In this document: one piece after another, positions 1 to 8,765 of the stretch | How the letters are laid out: each line of letters opens with the position of its first letter | How positions within the stretch are numbered: the first letter of the stretch is position 1 | Source of the DNA: Rhodanobacter thiooxydans | GTDB taxonomy: Bacteria > Pseudomonadota > Gammaproteobacteria > Xanthomonadales > Rhodanobacteraceae | DNA length: 64,000 bases | Assembly: GCF_021545845.1 (NCBI RefSeq) | Contig: NZ_CP088923.1 | Span: 2,356,001-2,420,000 of the forward strand | Direction: 5' to 3' | The notes under the pieces: model-generated | The model's input: only the letters and a program-made list of their open reading frames with translations | The model's database searches: none | What the model was told of the DNA's origin: nothing | Position numbers and translations under genes: made by a program

Positions 1-14
1 GGCTTCGCGCATGA

Positions 15-2120
15 TCAGGCTTTCGTGTTGAGGCTGTCGAAATTGGCGCCGCGCTCGACCAGGTCGACGAGCAGCGGCGACGGCCGCCAGAACAGCGGGT
101 CTTGCTTTGCGAACTCGCGGATGTCGGACAGCACCTGGGGCAGTCCCACCATGTCGGCGTACTTCATCGGGCCGCCGCGATGGCGCGGAAAACCGTAGCC
201 CGACAGGAAGACCACGTCGACGTCGAGCGGGCGCTGCGCAATGCGCTCGTGCACGACATTGGCGCCCTCATTGACCATCGCGGCCATGTAGCGGCGCACG
301 ATCTCGTCGTCGTCGAACGGGCGCGGCGCGATGCCGGCGCGCCGGCGCTCGGCGTCAACGATGGCCAGCACCTCGGGATCCTCGCTGCCGCTGCGCGCGC
401 CCTCGGCATAGCGGTACCAGCCACGCCCGGTCTTCTGGCCGAACCAGCCGTGCTCGCAAAGCCGGTCGGCGATCTGCACGTAACGTGCGCGCGGGTCGCG
501 CGCGGCGGCGCGGCGCTGGCGGGTGGCCCAGCCGATGTCGCCGCCGGCCAGGTCGGAGACCTGAAATGGCCCCATCGGGTAGCCGAAGTCGCGGACTGCC
601 CGGTCGATCTGATACGGCGACGCGCCGTCTTCCATCATGTGGTCGGTTGCGAGGCGATAGACCGCCAGGATACGGTTGCCGATGAAGCCGTCGCATATGC
701 CGGCGCGCACCGCCACCTTGTGCAGACGCTTGGCGAGTTCGAAGCCGGTGGCGACGACATCGGCGCCGACCCCGGCTGGCACCACGATTTCCAGCAGCTT
801 CATGATGTTCGCGGGCGAGAAGAAGTGCAGGCCCAGCACGTCTTGCGGCCTCGACGTGGCGGCCGCGATCTGCTCGATGTCGAGGTAAGAGGTGTTGCTG
901 GCCAGCACCGCCCCGGGCTTGCAGACGCGGTCGAGCTCGGCGAACACCGCCTTCTTCACCGCCATGTCTTCGAACACCGCTTCGACCACGATGTCCACCT
1001 GGCTCAGCGCGTCGTAGGCGGTCGCACCGGCCAATCGCGCCATCAGCGCGCGGCGAGCGTCGGCGCTCATGCGGCCCTTGGCCACCAGCGCGTCATAGAC
1101 CTTCTGCACGTTGGCGCGGCCGCGCGCCAGGCTTTCGGCGTCGCGCTCGACCATCGTCACCGGCAGGCCGGCGTCGAGCATCGCCACCGCGATGCCGGCG
1201 CCCATCGTGCCGCCGCCGACTACGCCCGCCGAACTCAGGGCGCGTGGCGTCGCAGCTTGCGTCCGCGGCACCTTGGCCACTTCGCGCTCGGCGAAGAACG
1301 CATGGATAAGCCCTTGGCGCTGCGGGCTGTCGACGCATTGCAGGAAGAGCTCGCGCTCCAAGCGCAGACCCTCGTCGAAGGGCCGTTCCAGCGCGGCCTC
1401 GACGGCGTCGATGATCTTCGCCGGCGAGAACAGGCCTCGTGATTTTCTGACGCTGTCGGCACGCGCTGCACCGATCGCGACACGCTGGTTCGCCGGGTCG
1501 GCCGGCGCGCAGCTGGCGTCGCGCGTGCGCCGCACGGGTGCGGCCGATGCCACGAGCTCCAGCGCGTAGGCCAAGCCCTCGGCCAGCGCGCCGCTGCCGC
1601 CACCAATGCGGTCGATCAGGCCGAGCCCGAGTGCCTCGTCGGCGCCGATGGCGCGGCCGCTCAGCATCAGATCCAGCGCGGCCGGCGTGCCGATCAGGCG
1701 CGGCGCGCGCTGCGTGCCACCGGCACCGGGCAGCAGGCCGAGTTGCACTTCGGGCATGCCCAACCTGGCACCTGCGATTGCGAGCCGGTAGTGGGCCGCG
1801 AGCGCGAGCTCCAGCCCGCCGCCGAGCGCAGTGCCGTGGATCGCGGCGACGACAGGCTTTGCGCAGGCTTCGATGCGGTTGCAGACCTCGGGCAGCGGCG
1901 GCGATTGCGGCGGCTGGCCGAATTCGTGGATGTCGGCGCCGGCACTGAAGCCGCGGCCGGCGCCGACGATCAGCAGTGCGGCGACCTCGCTATCGCCTTC
2001 GGCTGCCTCGACCGCCTCGACCAAGGCGCGCCGCACTGCGGATGCGAGCGCATTGACCGGCGGGTTGTCGATCGTGGCCACCAGCACCTTGCCGTGGCGT
2101 TCGATGAGTATGACGGCCAC
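15..2120 (-). CDS. FadB/FadJ-type enoyl-CoA hydratase / 3-hydroxyacyl-CoA dehydrogenase
   Basis: Fusion enzyme that hydrates 2-enoyl-CoA and then oxidises the 3-hydroxyacyl-CoA with NAD in the cytosolic beta-oxidation cycle. The N-terminal crotonase domain (about residues 1-190) carries GGGLELAL near 101-108 and PEVQLGLLPGAGG near 123-135, which hold the two expected glutamates. A Rossmann motif VGGGTMGAG lies near 301-309, followed by the 3-hydroxyacyl-CoA dehydrogenase domains to residue 701. I start at a GTG (2118-2120) because GGAGAG stands 7 nt upstream; a TTG at 2180 would add 20 residues without a visible ribosome site. It is divergent from a LysR gene and has a paralogue at 37024-39108. 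A FadJ- or FadN-like role is plausible; the exact substrate cannot be read. Confidence 0.9.
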   Translation of the reverse strand: MAVILIERHGKVLVATIDNPPVNALASAVRRALVEAVEAAEGDSEVAALLIVGAGRGFSAGADIHEFGQPPQSPPLPEVCNRIEACAKPVVAAIHGTALGGGLELALAAHYRLAIAGARLGMPEVQLGLLPGAGGTQRAPRLIGTPAALDLMLSGRAIGADEALGLGLIDRIGGGSGALAEGLAYALELVASAAPVRRTRDASCAPADPANQRVAIGAARADSVRKSRGLFSPAKIIDAVEAALERPFDEGLRLERELFLQCVDSPQRQGLIHAFFAEREVAKVPRTQAATPRALSSAGVVGGGTMGAGIAVAMLDAGLPVTMVERDAESLARGRANVQKVYDALVAKGRMSADARRALMARLAGATAYDALSQVDIVVEAVFEDMAVKKAVFAELDRVCKPGAVLASNTSYLDIEQIAAATSRPQDVLGLHFFSPANIMKLLEIVVPAGVGADVVATGFELAKRLHKVAVRAGICDGFIGNRILAVYRLATDHMMEDGASPYQIDRAVRDFGYPMGPFQVSDLAGGDIGWATRQRRAAARDPRARYVQIADRLCEHGWFGQKTGRGWYRYAEGARSGSEDPEVLAIVDAERRRAGIAPRPFDDDEIVRRYMAAMVNEGANVVHERIAQRPLDVDVVFLSGYGFPRHRGGPMKYADMVGLPQVLSDIREFAKQDPLFWRPSPLLVDLVERGANFDSLNTKA

Positions 2121-2226
2121 GTGGTGTCTCTCCGACTGTAAGTTGGCGAGCACCTTATCGCGTCGCAATATGTTTGACAATATTCGCGATGATTGACAGA
2201 CTGTTCAATATTATTGGACACATGGC

Positions 2227-3147
2227 ATGAACCTCTCCTCACTGACCCTGCTCGTCGAAATCCTCGATGCCGGCAATCTGAGTGAGGCGGCGCGCACGCT
2301 CAAGATGAGCCGGGCCAACGTCAGCTACCACCTGAACCAGCTCGAGCGTTCGGTCGGCATGCAGCTCGTGCGGCGCACGACCCGGCGCGTGGAGCCGACC
2401 GAGATCGGTCTGCGCCTGTACCAGCACGGCCGCAGCATCCAGAACGAATTGCTCGCGGCGCGCGAATCGGTGTCGGCGTTGGGCCACACGCTCTCGGGCC
2501 GGATCCGACTGAGTGTGCCCAGCGGCTATGGCCAGATGGTGATGAGCGACTGGCTGATCGACTTCAAGCGACTGTACCCCGGCATCGTGCTCGAGGTACG
2601 GTTCGAGAACCGCGTCGATGACCTGTTGCGCGACGAGGTCGACATCGCGATCCGTGTCATGGCCGAACCGCCGCAGACGCTGGTGGCGCGCGAACTCGGG
2701 CGCGTGCGCTACTTGGCCTGCGCGTCGCGCGCGTATGCCGAGTCGTCGGGGTTGCCGGTCGAGATCGAGCAGTTGCGCAGCGTGCCCTTGATCACTTCGG
2801 GCGTGATCGGCCGCCAACTGCGCATGTCGGCCTACCTCGGCGATGAACGGCAGGAGGTGACACTCGAGCCGACGCTGATCTCGGAGCACTTTCCGTTTCT
2901 CCGCCAGGCGATCCTGGCCGGCTTGGGTGTCGGGCTGGTGCCCGACTACGTGGTGCGCGACAGCGTGCTGTCCGGCGACGTGGTGACCACGCTGGACCGC
3001 TGGCGTCTGAGCATCTTTGGTACCCAGATGTTCATGCTCTACATGCCAAATCGGTACCAGACGCTGGCGGCGAGCACCTTCATCGAATTCACGCTGGCCC
3101 GCGCACGCGCTCAGCCGGGCGACGCGCAAGCGCCAGACCTCGACTGA
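2227..3147 (+). CDS. LysR-family transcriptional regulator
   Basis: DNA-binding regulator of 306 residues. The winged helix-turn-helix is at the N-terminus (about residues 1-60, with LSEAARTLKMSRANVSYHLN as the recognition region), followed by a type 2 periplasmic-binding-like effector domain starting near residue 90 (SGRIRLSVPSGYG). The gene diverges from the FadB/FadJ-type gene with about 105 bp between starts, the usual layout for a LysR protein that controls its neighbour and itself. The intergenic DNA is AT-rich and has CAATATT twice (2178-2184 and 2206-2212), possible operator half-sites. The inducer is unknown; an acyl-CoA or free acid is a guess from context. Confidence 0.9.
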   Translation: MNLSSLTLLVEILDAGNLSEAARTLKMSRANVSYHLNQLERSVGMQLVRRTTRRVEPTEIGLRLYQHGRSIQNELLAARESVSALGHTLSGRIRLSVPSGYGQMVMSDWLIDFKRLYPGIVLEVRFENRVDDLLRDEVDIAIRVMAEPPQTLVARELGRVRYLACASRAYAESSGLPVEIEQLRSVPLITSGVIGRQLRMSAYLGDERQEVTLEPTLISEHFPFLRQAILAGLGVGLVPDYVVRDSVLSGDVVTTLDRWRLSIFGTQMFMLYMPNRYQTLAASTFIEFTLARARAQPGDAQAPDLD

Positions 3148-3569
3148 CCTTGTGGACTGAAGTCCATAGTCCGTACGTTTTAGCGCCCCATAGTTTGTGT
3201 CTTTGATGACCCCAAGACACAGACTTTGCGTGCAAGTCTGTGCACATCCTTTCGGATCAACACTTTACCTGTCGGATGAAGGAACGAATGTCATCCGTCT
3301 TAGCGGCATAGTGTGTGCAGCCATCCAGCTCCGTCGATTGCAAAGCGCCAGCCACCTGCCCATCTTCGCCACAGCAACTGACCAGCTTCGCCAGTGATGC
3401 TGAATTGTTGTGTGGTGCGCATGTGCTGACCCTCAACCCGAAGCGTAGGATTCAATCCCACGTCATGGCGCGTAAACCGCAAGGTCTTTGCACCGATTTC
3501 CCAAAGAAAACGGCACTTAGGATTGAGATTGCCAGCTATTGGGCGAATCCCTGCCGACCCTCATGGCGT

Positions 3570-3774
3570 AGGCGCGGTGTGCTGGGCAGTTCGCTGAGCG
3601 GCCTGATCATCGATCACTGGTTCACCGAGGCCGATGGCAGCAAGGACTCGCACGGCATTCTGGACCACCTTCGCGCTGTACTCGCTGGTGGTGGCGTTGC
3701 TGTTTGCGATCTTCTTCAAACACAAGCATATGCGTGGCGCCGCGCTGCCGGTGGGTGGCTCGCTGCACGGCTGA
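3570..3774 (+). pseudogene. C-terminal remnant of an MFS transporter
   Basis: About 65 codons of the C-terminus of a major facilitator permease survive in two frames. The first frame reads GSSLSGLIIDHWFTEADGSK; after a frameshift near 3660 it continues as WTTFALYSLVVALLFAIFFK and HKHMRGAALPVGGSLHG, ending at a stop at 3772-3774. A last membrane helix followed by a basic tail fits nucleoside/NHS-type MFS permeases, but the fragment is too short to be sure of the subfamily. The upstream part is gone. The rest of the 3148-3780 gap contains nothing I recognise. Confidence 0.55.
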
Positions 3775-3782
3775 GCGCCTGT

Positions 3783-4916
3783 TCAGTCGGCGAACATCAC
3801 CACCTGACGGATCGCCTCGCCCAGCCGCAGGCGATCGAAACCCTGGTTGATCTCATCCAGTGTCAGCCGATGCGAGAGCAGACGGTCGACCGGCAACTTG
3901 CCGTGGCGATACAGCGCCACGTAACGCGGGATGTCACGGCGGGGAATCGCCGAGCCCATGTAGGAGCCCTTCACCGTACGCTCCTCCGCCACCAGGCTCA
4001 CCGCGGGCACGCTGAACATGCGTCCGGGCGCAGGCAGGCCCACGGTCACGGTGGTGCCGCCGCGGCGGGTGGCGGCGTAGGCCTGCGCCAGCACCTCCTC
4101 GTTGCCGACCGATTCGATCGCGTGCTGCACGCCGCCGCGGGTGAGTTCGCGGATCGCGGCGACGGCGTCCGGATCTTTGGCGTTGATCGCGAAGTCGGCG
4201 CCGAGCTCGCGCGCCAGCACCAGCTTTTCCTCGACCACGTCGACCGCGATCAGCGGATAGGCCGACGCCGCCCGCGCGCCAAGCAACGCCGCCAGTCCGA
4301 CGCCGCCGAGGCCGAACACCGCCACGCTCTCGCCCGGTGCCACCCGCGCGGTGTTGAACACCGCGCCCACGCCGGTCATCACCGCGCAACCGAACAGCGC
4401 GGCGATGTCTGGCGGCAGCTCGCGGTCGATGCGCACGGCCGAGCGCGCCGAGGTCACCGTGTACTCGGCAAATCCCGAAACGCCCAGATGATGCAGCAGC
4501 GGTTTGTGCGCGGCGTCGTGCCAACGCCGTCCGCCACCGAGCAGGCTGCCGTCCGCGTTCGCCTGCGCACCCGGCTCGCACAACGCCGGGCGTCCCACCG
4601 AACACGGCTCGCAGTGGCCGCACACTGGCACGAACGAGAACACCACGCGATCGCCCACTGCGAAGTCGGTCACACCCTGGCCCAGCGTCACCACGTCGCC
4701 GGCGGCCTCGTGGCCCAACACTATTGGCAACGGCCGCGGGCGCGAGCCGTCGATCACCGACAGATCCGAATGACACAGGCCGGCAGCCAGCACGCGCACG
4801 CAGATCTCGCCTGGTCCCGGCGGCGCCAGCTCCACCGTCTCGATACCCAGCGGGCGCGACTGCGCATACGGCGTGGCGCAGCCCATTTCGCGCAGGACCG
4901 CCGCACGCACCTTCAT
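3783..4916 (-). CDS. Zinc-dependent alcohol dehydrogenase (MDR superfamily)
   Basis: NAD(P)-dependent oxidoreductase of 377 residues. The catalytic zinc site is visible as GLCHSDLSVIDG with GHEAAG downstream, the structural zinc cysteines as CGHCEPCSVGRPALC, and the cofactor fold as GLGGVGLAALLG. Length and motifs match the class III/aryl-alcohol dehydrogenase group. The start at 4914-4916 overlaps the stop of the upstream thioesterase gene as ATGA, so the two are translationally coupled. A role in oxidising an alcohol released or formed during acyl catabolism is inferred from context. A longer open frame extends upstream to 5165 but is only the shadow of the thioesterase gene. Confidence 0.9.
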   Translation of the reverse strand: MKVRAAVLREMGCATPYAQSRPLGIETVELAPPGPGEICVRVLAAGLCHSDLSVIDGSRPRPLPIVLGHEAAGDVVTLGQGVTDFAVGDRVVFSFVPVCGHCEPCSVGRPALCEPGAQANADGSLLGGGRRWHDAAHKPLLHHLGVSGFAEYTVTSARSAVRIDRELPPDIAALFGCAVMTGVGAVFNTARVAPGESVAVFGLGGVGLAALLGARAASAYPLIAVDVVEEKLVLARELGADFAINAKDPDAVAAIRELTRGGVQHAIESVGNEEVLAQAYAATRRGGTTVTVGLPAPGRMFSVPAVSLVAEERTVKGSYMGSAIPRRDIPRYVALYRHGKLPVDRLLSHRLTLDEINQGFDRLRLGEAIRQVVMFAD

Positions 4917-5341
4917 GGCAGATCCACCTTCAGCGTCTCCAGCGCGGCGCGCATCGTCGCGGGCAGCTGCACCGGACGGCGTTCGGCGCGATCGACGAAG
5001 ACATGTACGAACCAGCCTTCGGCCGCCGGCACGTCGCGCCCCTGGCGAAACAGGCCGATGCCATAGCGCACGCTGGAGTTGCCCAGGTGTTCCACGCGCA
5101 GGCCGGCCTCGATGGTTTCCGGGAACGCGATCTCGCCGAGGAAGCGGCAATGCGATTCCGCGCACACGCCGATCAGCGTGCCATGCTGGATGTCCAACCC
5201 GGCTTGCGTGATCAGCCAGGTATTGATGACCGTGTCGAAGTAGCTGTAGTACTCGACGTTGTTGACGTGGCCGTAGATGTCGTTGTCCTTCCAGCGCGTG
5301 GCCAGCGGCAGGAAGTGGCGGTAGTTGTCGCGCGCGTTCAT
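4913..5341 (-). CDS. Acyl-CoA thioesterase, 4HBT hotdog family
   Basis: Single-hotdog protein of 142 residues. The signature RWKDNDIYGHVNNVEYYSYF near the N-terminus contains the Asp and the His-x-Asn-Asn element of the 4-hydroxybenzoyl-CoA thioesterase/YbgC family. It should hydrolyse an acyl-CoA or aroyl-CoA to the free acid and CoA. It is the first gene of a coupled pair with the alcohol dehydrogenase (ATGA overlap) and lies 22 bp downstream of a truncated permease gene read in the same direction. Substrate not predictable. Confidence 0.88.
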   Translation of the reverse strand: MNARDNYRHFLPLATRWKDNDIYGHVNNVEYYSYFDTVINTWLITQAGLDIQHGTLIGVCAESHCRFLGEIAFPETIEAGLRVEHLGNSSVRYGIGLFRQGRDVPAAEGWFVHVFVDRAERRPVQLPATMRAALETLKVDLP

Positions 5342-5363
5342 GGGTGGCTCCGGTACATGCGGA

Positions 5364-6056
5364 TCAGGCCTCCGTTTCGGCCAGCGGGGCGATCGCCGGT
5401 GCCTGCTGCTGCTCGCGGCCGACCAGCAGCAGGCAGGCCAGCGCCGCCGGCAATGCCAGGCCGCGATGACCAGCGCGCAGCTTCTGCAGCGGCAGCGAAA
5501 ACACGCACACCAGGCACATGGCGCAGGCCACTGCAGTCGAGATGGGCTGCTGCAGCAGAAACCGATTGGCTTCGTCGAAGAACACCTGCTCGAACGCGGC
5601 GATCGCCGCGCCGAAGATGATCGCTGCCTTGAGCGTGGCTGGAAGCCACTGCATCAGGCGCCTGCCCAGGCCGCTCACGCCCAGCACGAAGACCAGCGTC
5701 GCGAAGGCGCTCGACAAGGCAGTCATCGCCTGGAAGCGCTCGACCGGCCCGGCGTAATGACTGAACACGAAGGCCATCACCAGCAGCAGCGCAGCCGTGT
5801 TCCAGTCCGGTGCATACGGCTCGCCGAACACGTACAGCGCCGACACCAGCACGAAGCTTTGCAGCATGGTGCAGGCCACCGCCTGCTCGAAGCTCAGCCC
5901 GAAATAGCCGGTCAGGATCGGCGCCACCGCCAGCCCGGTGGCGGTAGCCACCAGCAGGCCCTGCAGGAACTCCGGCCACTGCAGGTGCGTGTGATAGAGC
6001 GGTAGGCGTAACGTGAAGGGACCCCAGTCCCAGCCGCGGCGTTGCGTCGATGCCAT
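5364..6056 (-). pseudogene. Truncated permease, NCS2 / solute carrier 23-like N-terminal half
   Basis: A hydrophobic protein of about 230 residues beginning MASTQRRGWDWGPFTLRLP. It looks like the N-terminal half of a solute carrier family 23 (nucleobase/ascorbate-type) permease, whose members are usually around twice this length. Membrane segments are visible at FLQGLLVATATGLAVAPILT, TALSSAFATLVFVLGVSGLG and AALACLLLVG, after which the frame ends abruptly in a polar tail (GREQQQAPAIAPLAETEA). The second half is absent from the downstream DNA, where the thioesterase gene starts. I treat it as a truncated, probably inactive gene; a short functional membrane protein cannot be excluded. Confidence 0.6.
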
Positions 6057-6171
6057 CGTCGATCTCTCCGTCAGGTGGGTCCTGCGTAAGGCGGAACTCA
6101 GCGGCTGTGAAATAGCCAGGCCGCCGTAGCGAGAGCGTCGCCAGTTGCCCGTGCCGGCGGCGGTCGCAGTA

Positions 6172-6226
6172 GGGAACCTCGAAAAAACCCCAATGACGAG
6201 CAAAAGGGCGGTTATTCGAGGTTCCC
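6172..6226. repeat. 55-bp inverted-repeat element flanked by AGTA
   Basis: Perfect 12-bp inverted repeats GGGAACCTCGAA (6172-6183) and TTCGAGGTTCCC (6215-6226) enclose 31 bp. Both outer sides carry the direct repeat AGTA (6168-6171 and 6227-6230), as a target duplication would. It lies between the ligase gene end and the truncated permease gene. It could be a very small non-autonomous element or an IS end remnant, or it could serve as a hairpin terminator for either gene. Confidence 0.5.
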
Positions 6227-6255
6227 AGTAGGCGGGCAATTTTTTTCTCAGTCTC

Positions 6256-7899
6256 TCAAGCGGTCGCGGTGCGCTCGTGCTCCTGGAGCGCGCGCCACAT
6301 CACCTTGCCGGTGCCGGACTTCGGCAGTTGCTGCACAAACTCGATCGCATGCGGCGCCTTGTACGCGGCCATGTGCTCGCGTGCCCAGGTGATCAACGCG
6401 GTTGCGTCCATCTGCTGGCCGGGGCGCAGCACCACGAACGCCTTCACGCTCTCGCCGCGGTGCGCGTCGCAGTAGCCAATCACGCAGGCTTCCAGCACCG
6501 CCGGATGGCCGTACAGGATTGTCTCCACCTCGGCCGGCCACACCTTGTAGCCGGACGCGTTGATCATCCGTTTGAGCCGGTCAACCATGAAGAAATAGCC
6601 GTCCTCATCCACCCGCGCCAGATCGCCAGTGCGGAAATAGCGCACGCCGTCGACTTCGACGAAGGCGTCCGCGGTGGCCTCGGGCTTGCCCCAGTAGCCC
6701 TGGAATACCTGAGGCCCGTTGACCAGCACTTCGCCGACCTCGCCCGCTGGCAACGGCGCGAGGGTCAGCGGATCGACAACGATCGCGCGGGTGTTGCTGA
6801 TCGGCAGGCCGAGGCACTGCGGCTTTGGCCGGTGCACCGGATTGGTATGCGTGGGCGCCATCGTCTCGGACAAGCCATAGCCTTCCACATAGGGAATGCC
6901 CCAGAACGCGTGGATCTTTTCCGCCACCGCTTTCGGCATCGCCGCGCCGCCACCGGTCAGCAGGTTCAGCGAGGCCAGCTTGTCCGGATCGAGATCGGGC
7001 TGGTTGAGGAAATCGATCAGCATGGTCGGGATCGCGGTCCATGCGGTGACGCCATGGCGTTCGATCAGCATCGCGGCGCAGCGTTTGTCCCAGCGTGTCA
7101 TCACCACCATCGTGGCGCCCAGCCACACCGGCGTGTTAACCCCGGTCTGCAGGCCGGTGACGTGGAACATCGGCAGACATACCAGCACCACACCGTCCTT
7201 TGCCATGCGGCACCATTCGGCGCCGCCGACCGCGTTTTGCATCACGTTGCGATGCGTGTGCACGCAGCCCTTCGGCTCGCCGGTGGTGCCTGAGGTATAC
7301 GGGATGATCGCCATGTCGTCGGCGCCGGCCGTGTGTGCCGTTGGCACCAGCCGTGCAACCAGTGCCTCCCGCCAGGGCGTCGCGCCGGGAACCGCGATCC
7401 GCGCCGTGCTCACGCACTCGGGCAGAGGCAGGTCGGTCGGCGTGTCGAGGTAATCGGCATAGGTGACGGCGAGCAAATGCTGCAGACCGCCATCGCCCAG
7501 CAGCGGCACGACCGTCGACGCCAGCGCCTGGTCGAAGATCGCCAGCTTTGCGCCACTGTCGGCGACGATGTGGCGCACCTCGTCCCGCAGGTTCATCGGA
7601 TTGATCGGCACCACCACTGCGTCCGCACGCAGCACGGCGTGATACGCAATCACGAACTGCGGGCTGTTCTGCAGATACAGCGCCACGCGGTCGCCCTTGC
7701 CCACGCCATGCGCCTGCAACCAGCCGGCCAGCACGTCGACCTGTCGCTTCAGCTCGGCATAGCTCAACGTGCTGTCGTAATAGACGATCGCCGGATGCTG
7801 CGGATAGCGCGTGGCCGCCACTTCCAGGTTGTAGTACAGCGATGTCTCGGGCAGCAGCAGGCGCTGCGGCAGGCCAGGCGGCCAGTGGTCAAGGTTCAC
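6256..7899 (-). CDS. Acyl-CoA ligase (AMP-binding, ANL superfamily)
   Basis: ATP-dependent acyl/fatty acid-CoA ligase of 547 residues that activates a carboxylic acid through an acyl-adenylate. The AMP-binding P-loop reads YTSGTTGEPKGCVHTH, the A5 region is GYGLSETMAP, the hinge is TGDLARVDEDGYFFMVDRLK, and the catalytic lysine is in LPKSGTGKVMWRAL near the end. The start is a GTG with GAGGAG 10 nt upstream. It follows the IclR gene by 27 bp and the dead dehydrogenase gene before that, so it is the last gene of a minus-strand operon (copy A). A truncated paralogue of its first ~70 codons lies at 32196-32417 in copy B. Chain length and substrate are unknown. Confidence 0.93.
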   Translation of the reverse strand: MNLDHWPPGLPQRLLLPETSLYYNLEVAATRYPQHPAIVYYDSTLSYAELKRQVDVLAGWLQAHGVGKGDRVALYLQNSPQFVIAYHAVLRADAVVVPINPMNLRDEVRHIVADSGAKLAIFDQALASTVVPLLGDGGLQHLLAVTYADYLDTPTDLPLPECVSTARIAVPGATPWREALVARLVPTAHTAGADDMAIIPYTSGTTGEPKGCVHTHRNVMQNAVGGAEWCRMAKDGVVLVCLPMFHVTGLQTGVNTPVWLGATMVVMTRWDKRCAAMLIERHGVTAWTAIPTMLIDFLNQPDLDPDKLASLNLLTGGGAAMPKAVAEKIHAFWGIPYVEGYGLSETMAPTHTNPVHRPKPQCLGLPISNTRAIVVDPLTLAPLPAGEVGEVLVNGPQVFQGYWGKPEATADAFVEVDGVRYFRTGDLARVDEDGYFFMVDRLKRMINASGYKVWPAEVETILYGHPAVLEACVIGYCDAHRGESVKAFVVLRPGQQMDATALITWAREHMAAYKAPHAIEFVQQLPKSGTGKVMWRALQEHERTATA

Positions 7900-7926
7900 G
7901 GCAACGATTCTCCTCGGATGTTGAAC

Positions 7927-8745
7927 TCAAAAGCGGCCTTCGGTGGCCTCGTAGACGGTGTTGCGCAGCGCTACCAGCTTCGGGCCGAAGTCCTGAATCA
8001 GCTTTTCGCGCGTCATGATGGATATCCGCCCGTTGCAGTTGAACGCCAGCACGCGGGTGCGGTCGGCCGAGAGCATCGGTACGCCGATTGCATAGACGTC
8101 CGGATTCCAGTCGCCCAGCGAGAAGCAGAAACCGTAGCTCTCGTATTCCTGCCGCGCGCCCACGATGCTGGCACGAATCTTCGGCCACGCCGCCGGCTCG
8201 CACTCGCGTTCGAGTTCGGCCAACCGCTCATCGAACACCTCCAGCGGCCGCGCGGCCAGGACGGCCCGGCCCAGCGCGGTGGAACCATGCGGCACACGCT
8301 CACCGGTCTCCAGTTTCATCTGGAACGTGGGATCGCCCTGCGCTACTTCTATCACCACCATGCGCAAGCCGTCGGCGGCACCCAGCATCACGGCCGATTG
8401 GGTGTACTTCGCCAGTTCCTGCATCAGCGGGCGGGCGATCGACAACAGGTCGTTGCCTTTCAAGAACGCACGGCCCAGCACCAGCACGCCCGTGCCCAAC
8501 GCGTAATTTTCCTGTTCCGGCGAATACCTCAGGTAGCCGAGCGAGGACAGCGTGAACGCGAATCGCGACACGGTCGGCTTGGGCAGGCCGGTACGTTTGG
8601 CGATCTCCTGATTGCCCAGGTAATGCTCGCCGTGCTCGAAGCAGCGCAGGATCGCGAACGCTCGTGCCACCGCGCTGACGAATTGTGGATGCTCGGCATC
8701 GACGGCCTTGCTGAAGGCATCGTTGCTGCGCCTTGGATTACCCAT
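7927..8745 (-). CDS. IclR-family transcriptional regulator
   Basis: Regulator of 272 residues with an N-terminal winged helix (GNQEIAKRTGLPKPTVSRF, about residues 43-61) and a C-terminal GAF-like effector domain (VPHGSTALGRAVLA onwards). It is embedded in copy A between the broken acyl-CoA dehydrogenase gene and the ligase gene. Its paralogue in copy B (33499-33701) is reduced to a DNA-binding fragment, so this protein is the only intact member and probably controls both copies. Members bind imperfect palindromes such as the GTTCC-N7-GAAAC-like elements at 34992-35008 and 35136-35152. Inducer unknown. Confidence 0.92.
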   Translation of the reverse strand: MGNPRRSNDAFSKAVDAEHPQFVSAVARAFAILRCFEHGEHYLGNQEIAKRTGLPKPTVSRFAFTLSSLGYLRYSPEQENYALGTGVLVLGRAFLKGNDLLSIARPLMQELAKYTQSAVMLGAADGLRMVVIEVAQGDPTFQMKLETGERVPHGSTALGRAVLAARPLEVFDERLAELERECEPAAWPKIRASIVGARQEYESYGFCFSLGDWNPDVYAIGVPMLSADRTRVLAFNCNGRISIMTREKLIQDFGPKLVALRNTVYEATEGRF

Positions 8746-8765
8746 GTGTGCTTGCCTTGTTCACT

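Noticed and set aside
102..1442. Long plus-strand open frame (446 codons)
   Set aside because: Lies fully antisense to the FadB/FadJ-type gene, has no family motif, and is histidine/arginine-rich as expected for a GC-rich shadow frame.
3315..5066. Plus-strand open frame of 583 codons
   Set aside because: Antisense to the alcohol dehydrogenase and thioesterase genes and without recognisable domains; only the MFS scrap near 3570-3774 in the region is real.
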